From Typha latifolia (taxonomy: Eukaryota; Streptophyta; Magnoliopsida; Poales; Typhaceae), in assembly GCA_019914945.1 (NCBI GenBank), contig CM034107.1, positions 2,604,001 to 2,668,000 on the forward strand: a stretch of DNA of 64,000 bases, read 5' to 3'. This document shows, piece by piece, positions 47,886 to 60,965 of this stretch; positions within the stretch are counted from its first letter, which is position 1; every line of letters starts with the position of its first letter. The notes beneath the pieces were generated by a model. It was given only the letters and a program-made list of their open reading frames with translations, was not told the DNA's origin and did not search any database. Position numbers and translations under genes: made by a program.

Positions 47886-49374
47886 GTTCGGATTCCCTTA
47901 AAGTAGAACTTTTACCACCGAAAACCCAAGAAAACGCTGCAACCTACTTGAAGCAGCAAAAAGGAGATGGCTTCAACCCAAATTAGCCCTAACTCGCATC
48001 AGAAACCGAGAGATCCACCGCTTCTACGCTCATTTCTCCCAAGTAACCGCGAGAAACGATGCATCTCGAGCTCAGAAAGTCGAATTCATTGCAGAATTCG
48101 CCACGCCCAGAAGAGATTTGGGTGAGATTTAGAGAGATCAGTAGAAGAGGAGGGGCGCATATAGAGAGAGAGAGAGAGAGGAGAAGCGAGGGTTTGAACG
48201 GAACCAAAGGGAACAAAAGGCGGACTCGAAATGCGTTTTATAGAAAGATTTTTTGACAGTTAAGACAAGCTTTTGAGTTCCGGGCCTTTTCATTGCGTGG
48301 GGGGAGTTTTTGGGGTTTGGATTGAGATGCTTCCTTGTGAACGAAACGTGTCGGATTACCCAGTGTGGGAAGTCTTCCTTTTCCTTTTTTTCTTTTTTTT
48401 TGTTTATTTTATTTATTTCCTCTGAATTATGATTGGGCCTAAATCTAAGTGAGTCTGGTTCAGATCTGGATCTGTTTCAATTTGGGTCAAATCAAATTCT
48501 AAGGCCAAAAACCAGGTCGATATAGGACTCGATTCTCAACCTTAGGTTCATAACAGTCACGACTTAGACCGGGCTCGAGTCGGATCAAGAGACCAGGATC
48601 CGCGACAAAGATCTCATGCGTCGAACCTAGGTTGGATTCGAGTCCGGTGTACTTGGAATTTGACTCATGGACGCATAATTGAGTGCGGATTCAACTGACC
48701 AACTTCCCCATGTATATAGACTATATAGTGATCATCTTCTTGCTGAATTCTCATGCATCTAGTATTCATTTTTGGCCATTTAAACACACTATTCCAACTG
48801 AGACTTCACTAATTCTCAAACCATTTTATAACCATACTCATCTAAGATCTGTCATTATTACATTATAGAACAGCAAGCTTCTATAAAACTAAAGGTCCTC
48901 CTTGGTTAAGAAGGAGACATGCTAAAGCATCAGAGTTCTCTTGGTTCTAAATGGCATGATGGGTGCCCTCGTATTGTGTTATAAATGACAGCCATGCATT
49001 GAACATTGCATACCACATCCAATCATGTATTACTTTCCCAAAAATATTACAAGAAAGAGGACCACTTGGATTTAGGAACAAAGTTACAGAAAGTAGAGGA
49101 TAGCACAAATGGAAGTCTGGAATCCTCCACCATGAGTGGAGTTTTAAGTACAGCAGCCCCACAATGGTCCCCATCTTATTTCTAATCCACCACCTTCAGG
49201 TACTCCTGGGCTTGATGTCTGCACAAAGCCACACCAGAATTTATGTACTGTGATGCCTTCCAAATTCCCAATTTTTTTCCTTTCCTACAAGGGGATAGAA
49301 CCCTTTCCCCATTCCAATTTTACAATAGCTCCTGTATAACAGTAACAACATAATTTTGAACGTTATCAAACACA
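47886..49374. other. EML promoter and 5' UTR, and 3' flank of the NAK-type kinase gene
   Basis: The first ~350 bases (to about 48240) contain a CT/GA-rich tract near 48160-48182 and likely the EML leader. From 48440 to 48680 lies a stretch rich in GATCTGGATC, CTCGAGTCGG and GGATTCGAGTCC words that is compositionally unlike its flanks and may be an old LTR. No gene recognised. Confidence 0.45.
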
Positions 49375-52300
49375 TCAGAAGCCGGCCCATCCAGCTGGTT
49401 GGTTGGATCCCATTTTCTTAGTCTCGTTCCGGCCATCTCCGAACCGCAGAGAAGTGCTCCTAGGATCTGTAGCCTTGGCTATCTCTGAACCTGAAGGAAA
49501 AGCCTTAAAGCTATCCTGCTCAAAGCCCCACGATTCAGTTGTGGAACTTGCGCTGGCTTGTGCAGTTGAAACTTTGTTGCTATTGGTTGTTCGAACAGTA
49601 CGAACTGATCTGGGATGGGTGCTCTTTGTTGTTGTCTGCACTTTCGGGTCCTCAACAAAGGCCGCCCATGGTTTTGGATCTGGGCTCGGTGTTGCAGGAC
49701 TTGTTGTAAATAACCCCTGCTGGAGCTCATGCAGGGTTCCTTCAATCTTTTCCCTTGGCTGCTAGAACGAGCATTATATATGGCTGAGTTTAGCTTTGAA
49801 ATGATCCTCAGTTGAAAATAATCAACAGGGTAGGAGTAGACATACCGGAGTGATCGACTGTGAGCTTGCAGGGGAAGTTTCGGTCTTAGAGATGTCTTTA
49901 CTTGACAGTGGTGTTGTTGCTGCAGCAAGGGCACATTTCAGCTCCTGTAACTCCTGCCTCTGAGAGCTGCAAATGGAGGACAGCTTCTCATATTTGGATG
50001 CTATTTCTTCTTTCTCCAAGTTAGCTAGTTTCAATTCTTCTTTTAGACGATGAACTTCTGCTTCCAGCTCTTCCTCCCTTAGTTTATTAGTCTTATTCAT
50101 ATTACCAGCATTGCTTCCAGAACCAATTTTACTGGTATCAAACTCAGCAACAAAGGTGTTGAAGGCTTTGTTCTGAGAGATAGCTTTGCCCTCGGGATTG
50201 ATTGGCTTGGGTCCATGCTCTGAGCCGTTTGGTGAAAACCTTATTTCAAAGTCAGTTGAACTACCGCTAAATCCCTCAAATGAGTTTCCACGCATGCTCC
50301 CCTGCACAGGCTGTTCTCGTGGAGGGCTAGTTCTGTTCTGCTTGCTTTTATGAGCATGCTTGGATGTCATTTGGTTGATTGGTTCTTTATCAAAAATAGG
50401 TTCCTTGTCTTCTACAATGAGTGAATCCTGTGCATGTTGGGTTGACCAAAATGCACCTAAGGGAGCCCCACCCTCCTCAACCTTTGAAGTACTGTGAGAT
50501 GATCTATTATATCGGATCTTTGGAGGCGATACACTCATAAGGTGATCTTGCATCGGCGGAGGCGGTGGACTCCTACGGGGGGCCAAAGAGGTCTTTTTGT
50601 TAACTCCTGCCACACACACTTTAGCATGTCAAAATTATGAAAATTGTGTTTTGATACAAAACTTTCTTTGAGAAAATCAAGCACAAAAACTTAACCAAAA
50701 GTTTTGCTTTCTGAGCCTACATTATCTAGGGAAGGTGAAACATATATGTAGCTCATCTTTTTTATCTATTTCCTAATACTTGCACTAAATCAGTTGGCCA
50801 TAAACCACAATGCAGTGTTAATACGATAGTTCATGTCATTACAGCTACATAACATGTCATTTTCAAACCTTCATCTCGTACATCTGATTTTGTTGGGTGC
50901 ATATCAAAAGCTGAAGCAGATGGAGACCCATCTGGTAAGTTCCTCTGCAGTTCCACAGGTAGTAATTCATTGACACGGAACCAAACCTGTTATAACAAAA
51001 GTTTTAAAACAGAAAATAAGGCTAGCTTTTTTGCACCTCGTGGCCATCATATCCATAAAACTTTTAAATTAAAACTGAACTATATTCACAAAGGTGAATA
51101 GACAAGCAAAGCCTTTGCCTGCGTAATATCTGGTCTGGAATCTGGAGAACTTTCAAGCATGTCTTTGATCAGATTCGTAATTGAAGAACTGTACTTTGGC
51201 AAGTCGGGGATACGATAATTTCCATTGAGAATCTGAAGCTTTGACTCACCATCAAATGCTAATTTTAGGTAGCAGATTCTGAATAAAAGACATCCAAGGG
51301 CCTGCAGAAAAGAACAAGACATGTATTACATTTTATCGACTGGAAGAAATAAAACAAATAATAGAAATATTAGTTGCATCTGCTGTCTCAAAAATAATCA
51401 GCCAAAATATCTTCAATTATGACAGAATTACTAAAATGGTTGATGAAAACAGAAATTTAGGCCTATAGAGAAGTCAGCTTACCCAGATGTCTACTTTCTC
51501 ACTAATAAACTCCTTCCTGTACAGATCCCACATCTATGACCAAGACCATAAATTGCATTAGCATTGCCAACAAGCATGCGTCAATGATAAACTATAAAAG
51601 GAACAAGAAAGGGATGTTTTCTTGTTAAACCTCAGGGGCTCTATACGCAGGAGTTGTATGCTTTCTGATATTGTCCTCTTCAATGCCCATTTCTTCAGGC
51701 CTGTCAAAGCACTTATGGTTGGTTGAGGTACTACCAAAGTCGCACAATTTCCAAGCCCCATCAGCTCCAAGCAGAACATTTTCAGCTTTAAGGTCTCTGC
51801 CCAAGGAGATAGATATCTAAGTGATGACATGTCTATCAGGAAAGAAGCTAAAAATATTATGTGTTGCTTATATCCATGACACGAGAGATAATAATGTGAG
51901 TTCCATTCAGTCACATATAAGCACAAATTACTTGATTTTTAAAGGCGGTTAGGAGATAGGGATTTCAGCTGAGTGTTTGTAATATGATTGATTGATTAAT
52001 AGATATCAGGTAATAATATTCATTGCATTAATAATGCACCACCTCATCACACAAATAACACAAACTCTGTCGAGACGAACCTATGAACCTGATCAGTAGG
52101 TTGGCATATACAAGGAATTTACCTGTGAGCAATAGGTGGCGACTGGCAATGCATGGCAAACACTGCATTGCAAACATCTCGGAAAATTAAAAATATCTGC
52201 TTCTCCTCAAAATATCCTGCCCCTCTGCTCTCTAGCACTGTAACTAATGACTTCTCACAGAACTCCATTACAAGCAGTGCTTCCTTTGTCCGACCCATGT

Positions 52301-52586
52301 CCAAGATAGCATGAGCAACAAGCGTGACGACATTGGGATGTCCTTTAAGTGATTTCATCACTGAAATCTCCTTCATCACCAGACCCATTGATTCCCCATC
52401 CTGAATAATCACATGCTTGAGAGCATACTGCTTAGATGAATCTACCAGATCTCGGGCACTGTAGACACAAGAAAATCCCCCTTCAGCAATTACATCCCGG
52501 ACGTGCACCTTGATGTTTCCGACATCGATAGTGCGGCCCTCTAGGCCAGCATGCTCTTTCGGCATGAACTGCTTGAACCTCCACAT
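49375..52586 (-). CDS. NAK/AAK1-type serine/threonine kinase (about 709 aa, 7 exons, one apparent frameshift)
   Basis: Numb-associated-kinase family; animal relatives phosphorylate the AP-2 adaptor in clathrin-coated vesicle formation. Exons 52123-52586, 51631-51796, 51483-51533, 51119-51301, 50869-50987, 49846-50606 and 49375-49761. Kinase landmarks: IAEGGFSCVYSA (glycine loop), YALKH (lysine), the catalytic loop split by intron 1 (PPIAHR/DLKAEN), DFGS (family-typical instead of DFGL), YRAPE, then KVDIWALGCLLFRICYLKLA. After the kinase come VWFRVNELLPVEL, a Ser/Pro-rich region, a coiled coil (REEELEAEVHRLKEELKLAN) and a conserved end ...NQPAGWAGF. The fourth intron uses a GC donor. In exon 5 an extra A (AGGAAACTT near 50941) breaks the frame; one base fewer gives the expected LPDGSPSASAFD. 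Start is the ATG of MWRFKQFMPKEHAG. Confidence 0.85.
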
Positions 52587-54473
52587 AATCACAAAATTCG
52601 CACTAACCCAGCCAAAATAACCCTAACTACTTGAGATCTACTGTTTCCAAACCTTAAAATTGTTCACGAATTGTATAAACAAAGTCTACACCACTATGAT
52701 ATCATATGTTTGCTATCTCTTCTATAATGAGGAGTTCATAATTCGTGTAAAAGTTGTAACTTTCCTGTAACTTTCCTATCTGCAAATTATGAGCTATGCA
52801 TCAACAAGATCATAGAAGCTGGGCTACCTGACTAGCAAAATTATGGAAAAAGTAACAGCCTTTTTTTTTCAAAAATCAACATGAACTCCTTGATCTCCTC
52901 ACAGTTTTTAGCCTGCCCACAACTTGACTATTCTCACAATCTCACTCGCGTCAAGATCAAATCGCACAACGAGCAGCTTTAACTTCGTTGAGCAGAAACG
53001 AACAGATCTATCATCAAGCAATCGACTTTATATCAAAATGCTATCGGAAACAAGTAAATCCTACAGATTCCTTGAGAAAAAAAAAACGGATCTCGAGCTC
53101 CAAACTCCGACGCGAAGGAGATCACGCACTAATTCTAGGAAGCGTTACGCACCCCCCGAGATCTGGAGCTCGATTGGAGGGATTAGTTCTCCGATCTGCG
53201 ACCACCCACGAGATTGGAGGCGCTCCCAATTGATTAGAGAAAAGGCGAAATCCTGAAGATTTGGAGCTTCGCTCACCGGAGAGAGGAAAGAAAAGGGAGC
53301 CAAAGTTACCCTTTTTCTTTTCATTGTTTCGTCTCTCCTCCTTTTAACTTCTACGAGCCTACCCAAGATCACGTGCAATGCGCATGATGATAGAATCACC
53401 GTAGCTAATGAGACCCTGGAAATCTGGAACAGAGAGCAAGCCCGAATGTGGTCATGAACAGTTGGGCCAGGTTTGAACATTTTTGAAAATATGTTTAAGT
53501 TTAATATAAATTAGATTATAATATAAGAAATTTCTTTATACGAATAAATTTATTTATAATTCAAATAACTTATATAAGTTTAAATAATCAGTGCCATTCG
53601 AATTAAGAAACTATTTAATAAATGAGTTGTGTTGTGTTGTGTTGACTTAATCATGACAAGGATTTGATTAGGCTAATGATCTTATTCATATTAAACAATT
53701 TAAACAGTGAAAATAGGTATTTAGTATTGATAAATATGTATAAAATAATCTAAGTGTTTTTATACATGTTTATAAGCATATAAGATTTGGACTGAAACAA
53801 GTTTTAGAGAAGATAAGTCACCGTGTTTACACCAAGTTCAAATGCGGACTGAGCCGTTCACACATACAGAGTTGGTGCTTTAGCCGTTCTAACACACTCA
53901 AGTTATAACGTTCTTGCATCAATAAGGTTCGTCTCTTCTTTAACACACCAAACTTTTGTCTTAAGAGTAGTCTAGATAAATAATCAATCTCGAGGGCTTC
54001 TGAGACTGAAAATCAATTATGGGAAGCAGTGAATCGCGAGTTATAGCAAGCAAAACTAAGTGAAACAAAATCACGGAGATAAACAAGTTATTTTATAAAT
54101 CACTCATATAACTACTACAAGTTTAGTTGTTGATTATGATTCGAGTTTGGATTCGTCTTTTTTTTATTTCAGTAGAAATCTTGATGTTCATCTTTAATTT
54201 ACTTTTTAATATTTATTCCGCATATTTATTTAAGCAAATGGTTGAAATTATTGCCTAGAGTTTATACATACATGTGTCTAAATTTTTTTTAATAAATTTA
54301 TTTACACAAAGTAGGCAAGCAAATTCACTTAGCTTTCATAGTAAGATAACATTGAGTCATCTTATGACTATCATGCCAACTACATATAATCAATCTAAGA
54401 CTTGCATAAAAAATTTTAGAGAGAAGTTGGTAACGAGTATGAAAATTTGTTATTTGTAGCCAGTAGATTAAGA
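52587..54473. other. NAK-type kinase promoter and 3' flank of the lectin receptor kinase
   Basis: 52587-53300 should hold the kinase leader (perhaps with a 5'-UTR intron) and proximal promoter, being GC-richer at 53080-53300. Beyond about 53480 the DNA is AT-rich intergenic sequence with no recognised gene. Confidence 0.45.
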
Positions 54474-57084
54474 TTATAAATTTAAGAAAGGTATCGAAGT
54501 ATTTATTATTATATATATCAAATTGCTAAAGTGGGTAAGGATCAGGAGGAACAGAAACATCCACAACCCCTCTAACATCTGAACGACATTATTCATGGCA
54601 GGCCTCAGTGATGGCTCCTCATGGATGCACCAAAAGGCCACCATCACAAACCTCTCCACCGTCCACATCTCCGCCGCTGCCTCCTCGTCGCCCTCCACCA
54701 AGACCTCCATCCTCCTTCCTCTCATGCAGTCGTAAGCCCAGAACGTGAGCACCGCCGCCGCCTCGTCCTCCGCATCCTGCTCTAAATTTTTCCTACAACA
54801 TACCAACTCCAACAACATGACGCCGAAGCTATACACGTCCACCTTCGCGGTGATCGCCGAGTTTCTGAACCACTCTGCCGCGACGTACCCCCTCGTCCCC
54901 CTGATGCCGGTGTTCGTGCGCGTCTGATCGGGGCGGAGGAGCTTTGCGAGTCCGAAATCCGATATCCTCGGGACGAAGTCGTCGTCTAGAAGTATGTTGC
55001 CGGGCTTTATGTCGCAGTGGATGATCTGGGCGCAGCACTCTTCGTGCAAGTATTGGAGTCCTTTCGCTATTCCTATGGCTATCTTGACTCTCAGGCTCCA
55101 ACTAGGCCTTGGGCTTGTGCGCAGGAATTCGGTGAGAGATCCGTTGCTCATGTATTCGTAGACCAACATCCGATGCGTCCCTTCGTTGCAAAATCCGAGC
55201 AATTTGACTAAGTTTCTGTGGTGGGTCTGCCCGATCGATCTCACCTCATTGGTGAACTCCTTCTCTGTGTCTTTAAGCAGCCGGTCCAATCTCTTCACTG
55301 CGATGGGGTTCTGGGATTTGGAGTTATATGCAAGAAGAATCCCTTTGTAGACCGTGCCAAATGCTCCACTGCCCAATTCATCCTCGAACCCATTCGTGGC
55401 ATCCTCGAGCTCTTTGTAGGTGAAAGCTCTTAGATTGTTCAACCCTGACATGTTCGGATCGTGGTGAAGTTGCATATAGTTCTGCTTGGAATTACGGTAT
55501 CCCAAGACTAATGCCACAATGGCGACTAAGAAGACTAAGTTGAGGAATCCAGAGCTGCCAAGGAGAGCAGCGATGACGAGAACTGAGCTGTGATCCTTCT
55601 TCACGACGGTAATTGCAGAATTGGGCTGTTGTTGTAGTAATAATGAGGAATTGCTTTTGACCACCTTGATCAATGCCTTCCCTCCTACATAACTCCCTTG
55701 CCTTCCATTCGACAGCGGCAGCCGCTTCTTCCAGCAATCCACTCCACGAAAGATCGCCACCGCGCAGTAGCAATCATCCAAGCAGTATTGTCTACATGAA
55801 TTCATAATAAATGTGTTAATATTTATCAAATGTAAACTTATCAGTAATTCGTATACAAATCCTGTTAAACAACTTAATTTGCATATACAAGTTCATATGC
55901 AAATTCTAAGTTGTTAGATTTTAATATTCACTGACAACAAAATACCTGCACGTATTCTCATCGATCGGCGTGTAGTGCTCGTAATCCGCGTCAGGCCAGT
56001 CGGTGTTCGCCATCTCCACCAGCTCGAACTCGCCGGACTCATCGAAGTCGCACTGCTGAGCCGGGAAATCGGGCTTGCATCCCAAGTACTCCCGCCCGGC
56101 GTCGAAGAACGAGTAGTCCTGGGGGCACTCGCAGCTCAGCCTCGTCTGGTCGCCGGCGTTCGAGTTGCAGTACGCGTTCAAACCGCAAGCGCCGCCGCCG
56201 TTATCCGTCAGGATCGCACGGCATCCGTCGGACGGCAGGTTGCTCGCTGCCGACCAGTTATTACCCAAGCTTCCATTGATAGGATTTTTGGGATAAATAT
56301 AGATACGAAAGACGCCGTCCGGGTCGAGTGTGGCGCGTTGGTGGAATCGGCTAGTAGAGTAAGTGGTACTCACGAGTTGTAACTCAGTATTGTCGGTACT
56401 ATTTTGGAGCGCGTAGTAGAGAGACCCGGACGAGTTGAAGACGAGTTGGGTTCCGGTGTTGGTGCCCGTGGACCAATAAGCCTTGTAGTAGTTACCGGTA
56501 GGGATCGAGACGGGGCAAATTACCAAATTGCCATCGTTCTGGGCCACGAGAGCGAACTGGCCGAACGAGAAGTCCGAGTCGGTTAGCTTGGACCGGAGAC
56601 TGGACCCCTGGGCCAACGACTGGCCCGGGAGGAGCGTATCCGTCGGAGAGTCAAAGCTCTGCCATAGAAGAGTGTCGTCGGCGCCGAAGAGGACCGCATT
56701 GCCGGAATCGAGGAGGGACACGTGGGTGGCGCCGGTTGCTCCGGGGTTCCAGGACTCCGAACCGGTCGGGTCGCTGAGGGAGAGCTGCCCGGTCAGTGTG
56801 AGGAGGAGGGTGGACCGGGCGGGGACTTGGACCGGACCGGTAGAGTTCGTGGCGAACCAGACGACGGCGGTCGATGACGTGGCGTTGAAGTAGACGGCGA
56901 GGAGGAAGAGGGAGGAGTTGGAGTTGGGGAGCGGGTAGAAGCCGAAGGCGAAGTCGCCGGAGGGGGAGGAGAAGGCGGCGTTGGGGCCAACTGGGCTTAG
57001 GGTGGAGCCGCCCGCCGTGAGGTTGGCGTAGGTTTTGGTTGTTGCTGCTAATGGCAGTAGGAACGGGAGGAGGAAGAGGATCAT
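54474..57084 (-). CDS. G-type lectin S-receptor-like serine/threonine kinase (LecRK type, about 818 aa, 2 exons)
   Basis: Plasma-membrane receptor kinase of the mannose-binding-lectin class, used in plant immunity. Exons 55946-57084 and 54474-55791 join in phase 2 (ENTC-R-QYC). Order: signal peptide (MILFLLPFLLPLAATTKTYA), bulb-type lectin (NAAFSSPSGDFAFGFYPLPN; SFDSPTDTLLPGQSLAQGSS), EGF-like part (CGLNAYCNS...RLSCECPQDYSFF), PAN-like Cys-rich part split by the intron, transmembrane helix (GFLNLVFLVAIVALVLGY), then kinase with [25 protein letters not shown] (non-RD), [18 protein letters not shown]. An upstream frame extends before the signal peptide but lacks support. At the 3' end GAGGGGTTGTGG appears to lack one G: in the other frame it reads VVDVSVPPDPYPL and stops, as relatives do, whereas the actual frame runs on about 30 residues (LWMFLFLLILTHFSN...). 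Confidence 0.9.
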
Positions 57085-57924
57085 TTCTTTCGTTCTCGAT
57101 CTCGTACTGTGGTTTCTTGGGTTGGAGTGTTTGATTAATTTGGGGATTAGATTTCTAGATTTTGCATGGATTAAGAATTTTAGGACATGCTTCGACGACT
57201 TTGAAGTCAACTTTTGGTCAAACGAGTGGTTCGTATCCCTGGAGTCAAAATGGGGTGTGGTTAAGACTTTAAAGACACGCTTCACGTTCCACGCACTTAA
57301 AGAAACACAAATACCCTTAATGCATTTCTTCCGATGCCATAATCCCTTTTGTAGACTCTTCAAAATGCTTCCCTCTCCCCCAGCTGGGCAGCTCTTAGAT
57401 TCAACTCGGACATGGTTGGATCATGCATGGTGAAGCTTCGTCTTGGCATAACGGAAGGCCAAGGGCAAAGCCGCAATGGTGATTGTGATTGAGACATAGC
57501 ATTCACTTTCTTGTTTGCTTTAAATTTAAGAACCAATGAATTAGACAATTAGTTTAGAAACCCTCTAATTTGATTAAGTAACTAAACATTAAATTTATTC
57601 AGACTAATTAATCGAGTTCGAAGCTTAGCCTCAGAACAACAAATCGAGTTCGAAGCTTAGCCTCAGAACAACAAAGACATTAATATTTTTATTATTCTAA
57701 ACTAATAGTTAAAGAAAATAATAGCTAGATAAATTCTATTATCCTATTTCTATTTATTATCTTATTCCATAAAAATGAATGAGGAGTTCCTGGTAAAATT
57801 GGACAATAGATAATAATAAAACTCCGATGCCCCTAACTCTTAGATTCAACTCTGACATTGTTGGATCATGCATGGTGATTGGTGAAGCTTCAACAGAATG
57901 CCAAGCCGAAAGCCACAACGGCGA
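57085..57924. other. Promoter side of the lectin receptor kinase with duplicated segments
   Basis: Upstream DNA of the minus-strand receptor kinase. A segment at about 57388-57480 (with GGATCATGCATGGTGAAGC) recurs in altered form at about 57836-57930, so part of this upstream region was duplicated together with the gene fragment that follows. No clear TATA box found. Confidence 0.5.
57611..57674. repeat. 32-bp perfect tandem duplication
   Basis: Two adjacent copies, 57611-57642 and 57643-57674, containing ATCGAGTTCGAAGCTTAGCC. Recent slippage-type duplication. Confidence 0.9.
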
Positions 57925-58320
57925 TTAAGAAGACAAAAGTTGAGGAATTAATCCAAAGAATACCAACCATGAAGAGCTGCGATGACGAGAACTGAAGTTG
58001 GAGCTCAAACTCGCTCGACTCATCGACGTCGCACCGGCACCGCTGCGCTGCCCGGAAATCCGGGCTTGCATCCCAACTACTTCTACGGGCACTCGCAGCT
58101 CATCCTCGTCGGGTTGCCGGCGTTCACTCACTGCCCTCTGCCGCGTAGATCGATATATCACACCGCATGCAACGGCTGGCATGTTGCTCACCGCCGACAA
58201 CTTGCTACCCCAACTTCCATTGCTAGAATCTTTAGGGTATATACAGAGGAGGAAGACGCCGGCCGACGGCCGTCCGGGTCAATTGTGGCGCATTGGTGGA
58301 ACTCACTTGAAATTTGGTAA
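57925..58320 (-). pseudogene. Third, heavily decayed copy of the lectin receptor kinase
   Basis: In the same order as the intact gene, 57925-57990 matches its transmembrane-region exon sequence (AAGTTGAGGAATCCAGAGCT, GCGATGACGAGAACTGA in the intact copy). It then jumps directly to sequence matching 56000-56345, the EGF-like and lectin end: GGGCTTGCATCCCAA, GGGCACTCGCAGCTCA, and a shared terminus at TGGCGC(A/G)TTGGTGGA. The intron and PAN part between them are deleted. Open frames on either strand here are incidental. Confidence 0.75.
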
Positions 58321-60930
58321 CTAGTTAACATGTATTCTCACTGTTAGATATTAGATGAAATTTGATAACTAGTTAATAGGTATATTCTCACTGTTAGATT
58401 GAGATTCAATGGTTAGATCTTTAGTTCCATAAATTTACTGAGCTGGGCTCTTAACGAGATTGACTTAGTTTGCTAAGCCAAATGAGCCGAATACCAGTTA
58501 GAATTTCAATTCATTTTTTTTAATCCTTATCTCATGTTTGAGTTTGATAAATTCACTCTGTTCAGTTTATTAACACTCAAACTCTTTAGTCTCCTCTTTC
58601 AGCTTCTCTCTCTCTCCTCTCTTAAATTCAACACTGGACCATACGAGAGATCTTTTTTAGTTCCTTCACTCTCCTTGGCTATAGAGGCGATATCTCGCGA
58701 GCAAATTGTCGAGCCATCATTCTCTCTTATCTACCTTAAATCTATCATGACTTATTTTGGAACCTCTATTATACTCAACATGTTAAGTCTCTATAAATTT
58801 GCCCTGTATTTGAAATCTTATGAGTGAGCTATAATGCTTTTAATATTTTAGTCAGATTCTACCTGAATTAAGATTGGGTGGTTGAGTTTTCTTATTTTTA
58901 TAATTTATTAAATATGTAACACAAAATGTAGTTTGGTCGTTCTGAACGAGCTATAATGCTTATAACATAAATAAATAAATAAATATATACTAAATTTATC
59001 ATGCATAAATACTTTTTTTCATTTTGGAATGAATTCTTTTTATTTAGAAATAACTCTTACTCTTTTGTGATTATATTTTTCTGTCAATATCACAAGTTGG
59101 CATGCAAAAATTGTAATAGGATCTTAGAGGTCAAAAGATAAAGGTGATGGAATAAGCAAACCTCCTAGTGGATGGTCCAACCCACAGAATAAGGAATAAG
59201 GATTTCTCCCACCAATGGCCATCTATATTGACCACCTGTGTCTCACTCTCCAAGATAAGAAGGGCAATGCGAGAGTAATAGATCCTCTACTACAGTTAGC
59301 ATAGCAAAGAGCTTGCATTATTGCCACCAAGAGCAGGCATGGATTTATTCCTCCACAGAATAAGGAAGGATGAGCATAGTGAAAAGATAACAATATTCTA
59401 AAATCTTGATGATTCTAGATAATAATGCCAAGCTCTCCGGGGCACTCTATTCTCTTTCGAGTCGTGATTATAACTATATATATATATATATAGGTTCATT
59501 GATCTTATGTATCTGACAACTAATTCTATTCCTTCGAATAAGCGATTTAGTATTATGAGAACTTGCCACTTGGCAAGTATTATTAAAGGATTTGAAGGTT
59601 AGGATGAACCCCAACTCAACTAACGAAAAGAAAATTCTTAATAAAGACATTATTTTACATGAAGCAAATGTTTTAAAGAAGAAAAGAAGAAGAGAAAAAT
59701 AGAATCTGTTCTTATTCTTTACCTTTAAACTAATGATGTATTCAGATTTTCATTATCCTGTAGCCCAGCATCAACATCTAGTTAAATCACCAACCAAAGA
59801 GGCCTCAGATTTTCAGAGTTAGAATTAAGTGCAGGTCAATCCTATGCAAGTGAGATGCGTGCTTCAATCACGCACATCCTACAATTTCTATCATGTCTAT
59901 TTGAATCCTACTTACCATGATTAAAGATGTTTGATTCTGGTGATCAATGTATTGGTGAACATTCATCTAGATTGGCTCGCAATCAATTTGCAACTACACT
60001 TCTATGAAGCTCTTCCTCCTGTCCCATATTGGGTCTCCTCTTTTTTTCTTTTTTTTTCTCCTCCATCTCACTGTCTATTTTGTTTTCCCCCTTTTTTACT
60101 TCTTGTCTTTGTCCAGCCAAGTTTTTCTTCTTCATCTTAATTCACTGGTCATAACTATATATATAAATTATTTAAGAGTTAGAAAATTAGATATGAATTA
60201 GACAAATGTTCAATAATCTTTACTAAAATTTGTCGAGATCTACTCCAAATAATCATGCTGCTAAGTTACTCTTTTAAATTAACCGTGCCTCCATTAATTG
60301 AGCTATTGAGTTAAGCCATCGAACTACTAAATAATTTTTTTCACGCTAATTATTTAGGGTTGGAGTTGATTTCATTAAACTCTTTGATCATAGAGAATAG
60401 TACATAATTAAATATATTAATAAATTCAGAGCCGAGCCAATCGAGTAGAAACATGTATCCTTTTTAAAGTCTCAAAAGAGTGTTTACTTAGAAATTAAAG
60501 AACGAAGAAGGCCGTCCTCTTCAATGTTCAGTACAAAGAATCCAAAGGGCTCTCTACTTTGTTTATTTATTCATCTAGGGTTCATCCAAGAAGTGACAAC
60601 ATAATGTCAATTGCTATGTTCGTCGTTTAAGTTCTCCATTCTTTATTATAAGTCTATCCTTTGTTTATTCCCCATCGCACTTTAGCCGCATCAATACACC
60701 TCATGCTTTGTTTCCATTTCGATTTGTGTTTGTTGGTTGTTACTCGATCTTCTTTTTATTTATTTATTTATTTATTATTTGTCAGGCTTGTTACTCAATA
60801 CTTAATCTTATCCTTTTGTTGGGCAATGGCATCATTTTATCTCTCTAGCTTATATTCTCTCTTGATGTGTTGAGTGCTCCTTTAATATAATTAGTGATAT
60901 ATAGCTTTGTTTAACATGGTTACATGGGCC

Positions 60931-60965
<35 letters not shown>

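Noticed and set aside
48440..48680. Repetitive GGATC/CTCGAGTC-rich stretch as a retrotransposon LTR
   Set aside because: No TG...CA termini, primer site, polypurine tract or coding remains could be identified.
54745..57433. Several plus-strand open frames antisense to the receptor kinase
   Set aside because: Shadow frames in a GC-rich coding region; the minus-strand frame carries all domain signatures.
60935..60962. Long TA tracts (also near 13620, 19175, 61500) as origins or regulatory elements
   Set aside because: Ordinary AT microsatellites of plant intergenic DNA with no associated signal.
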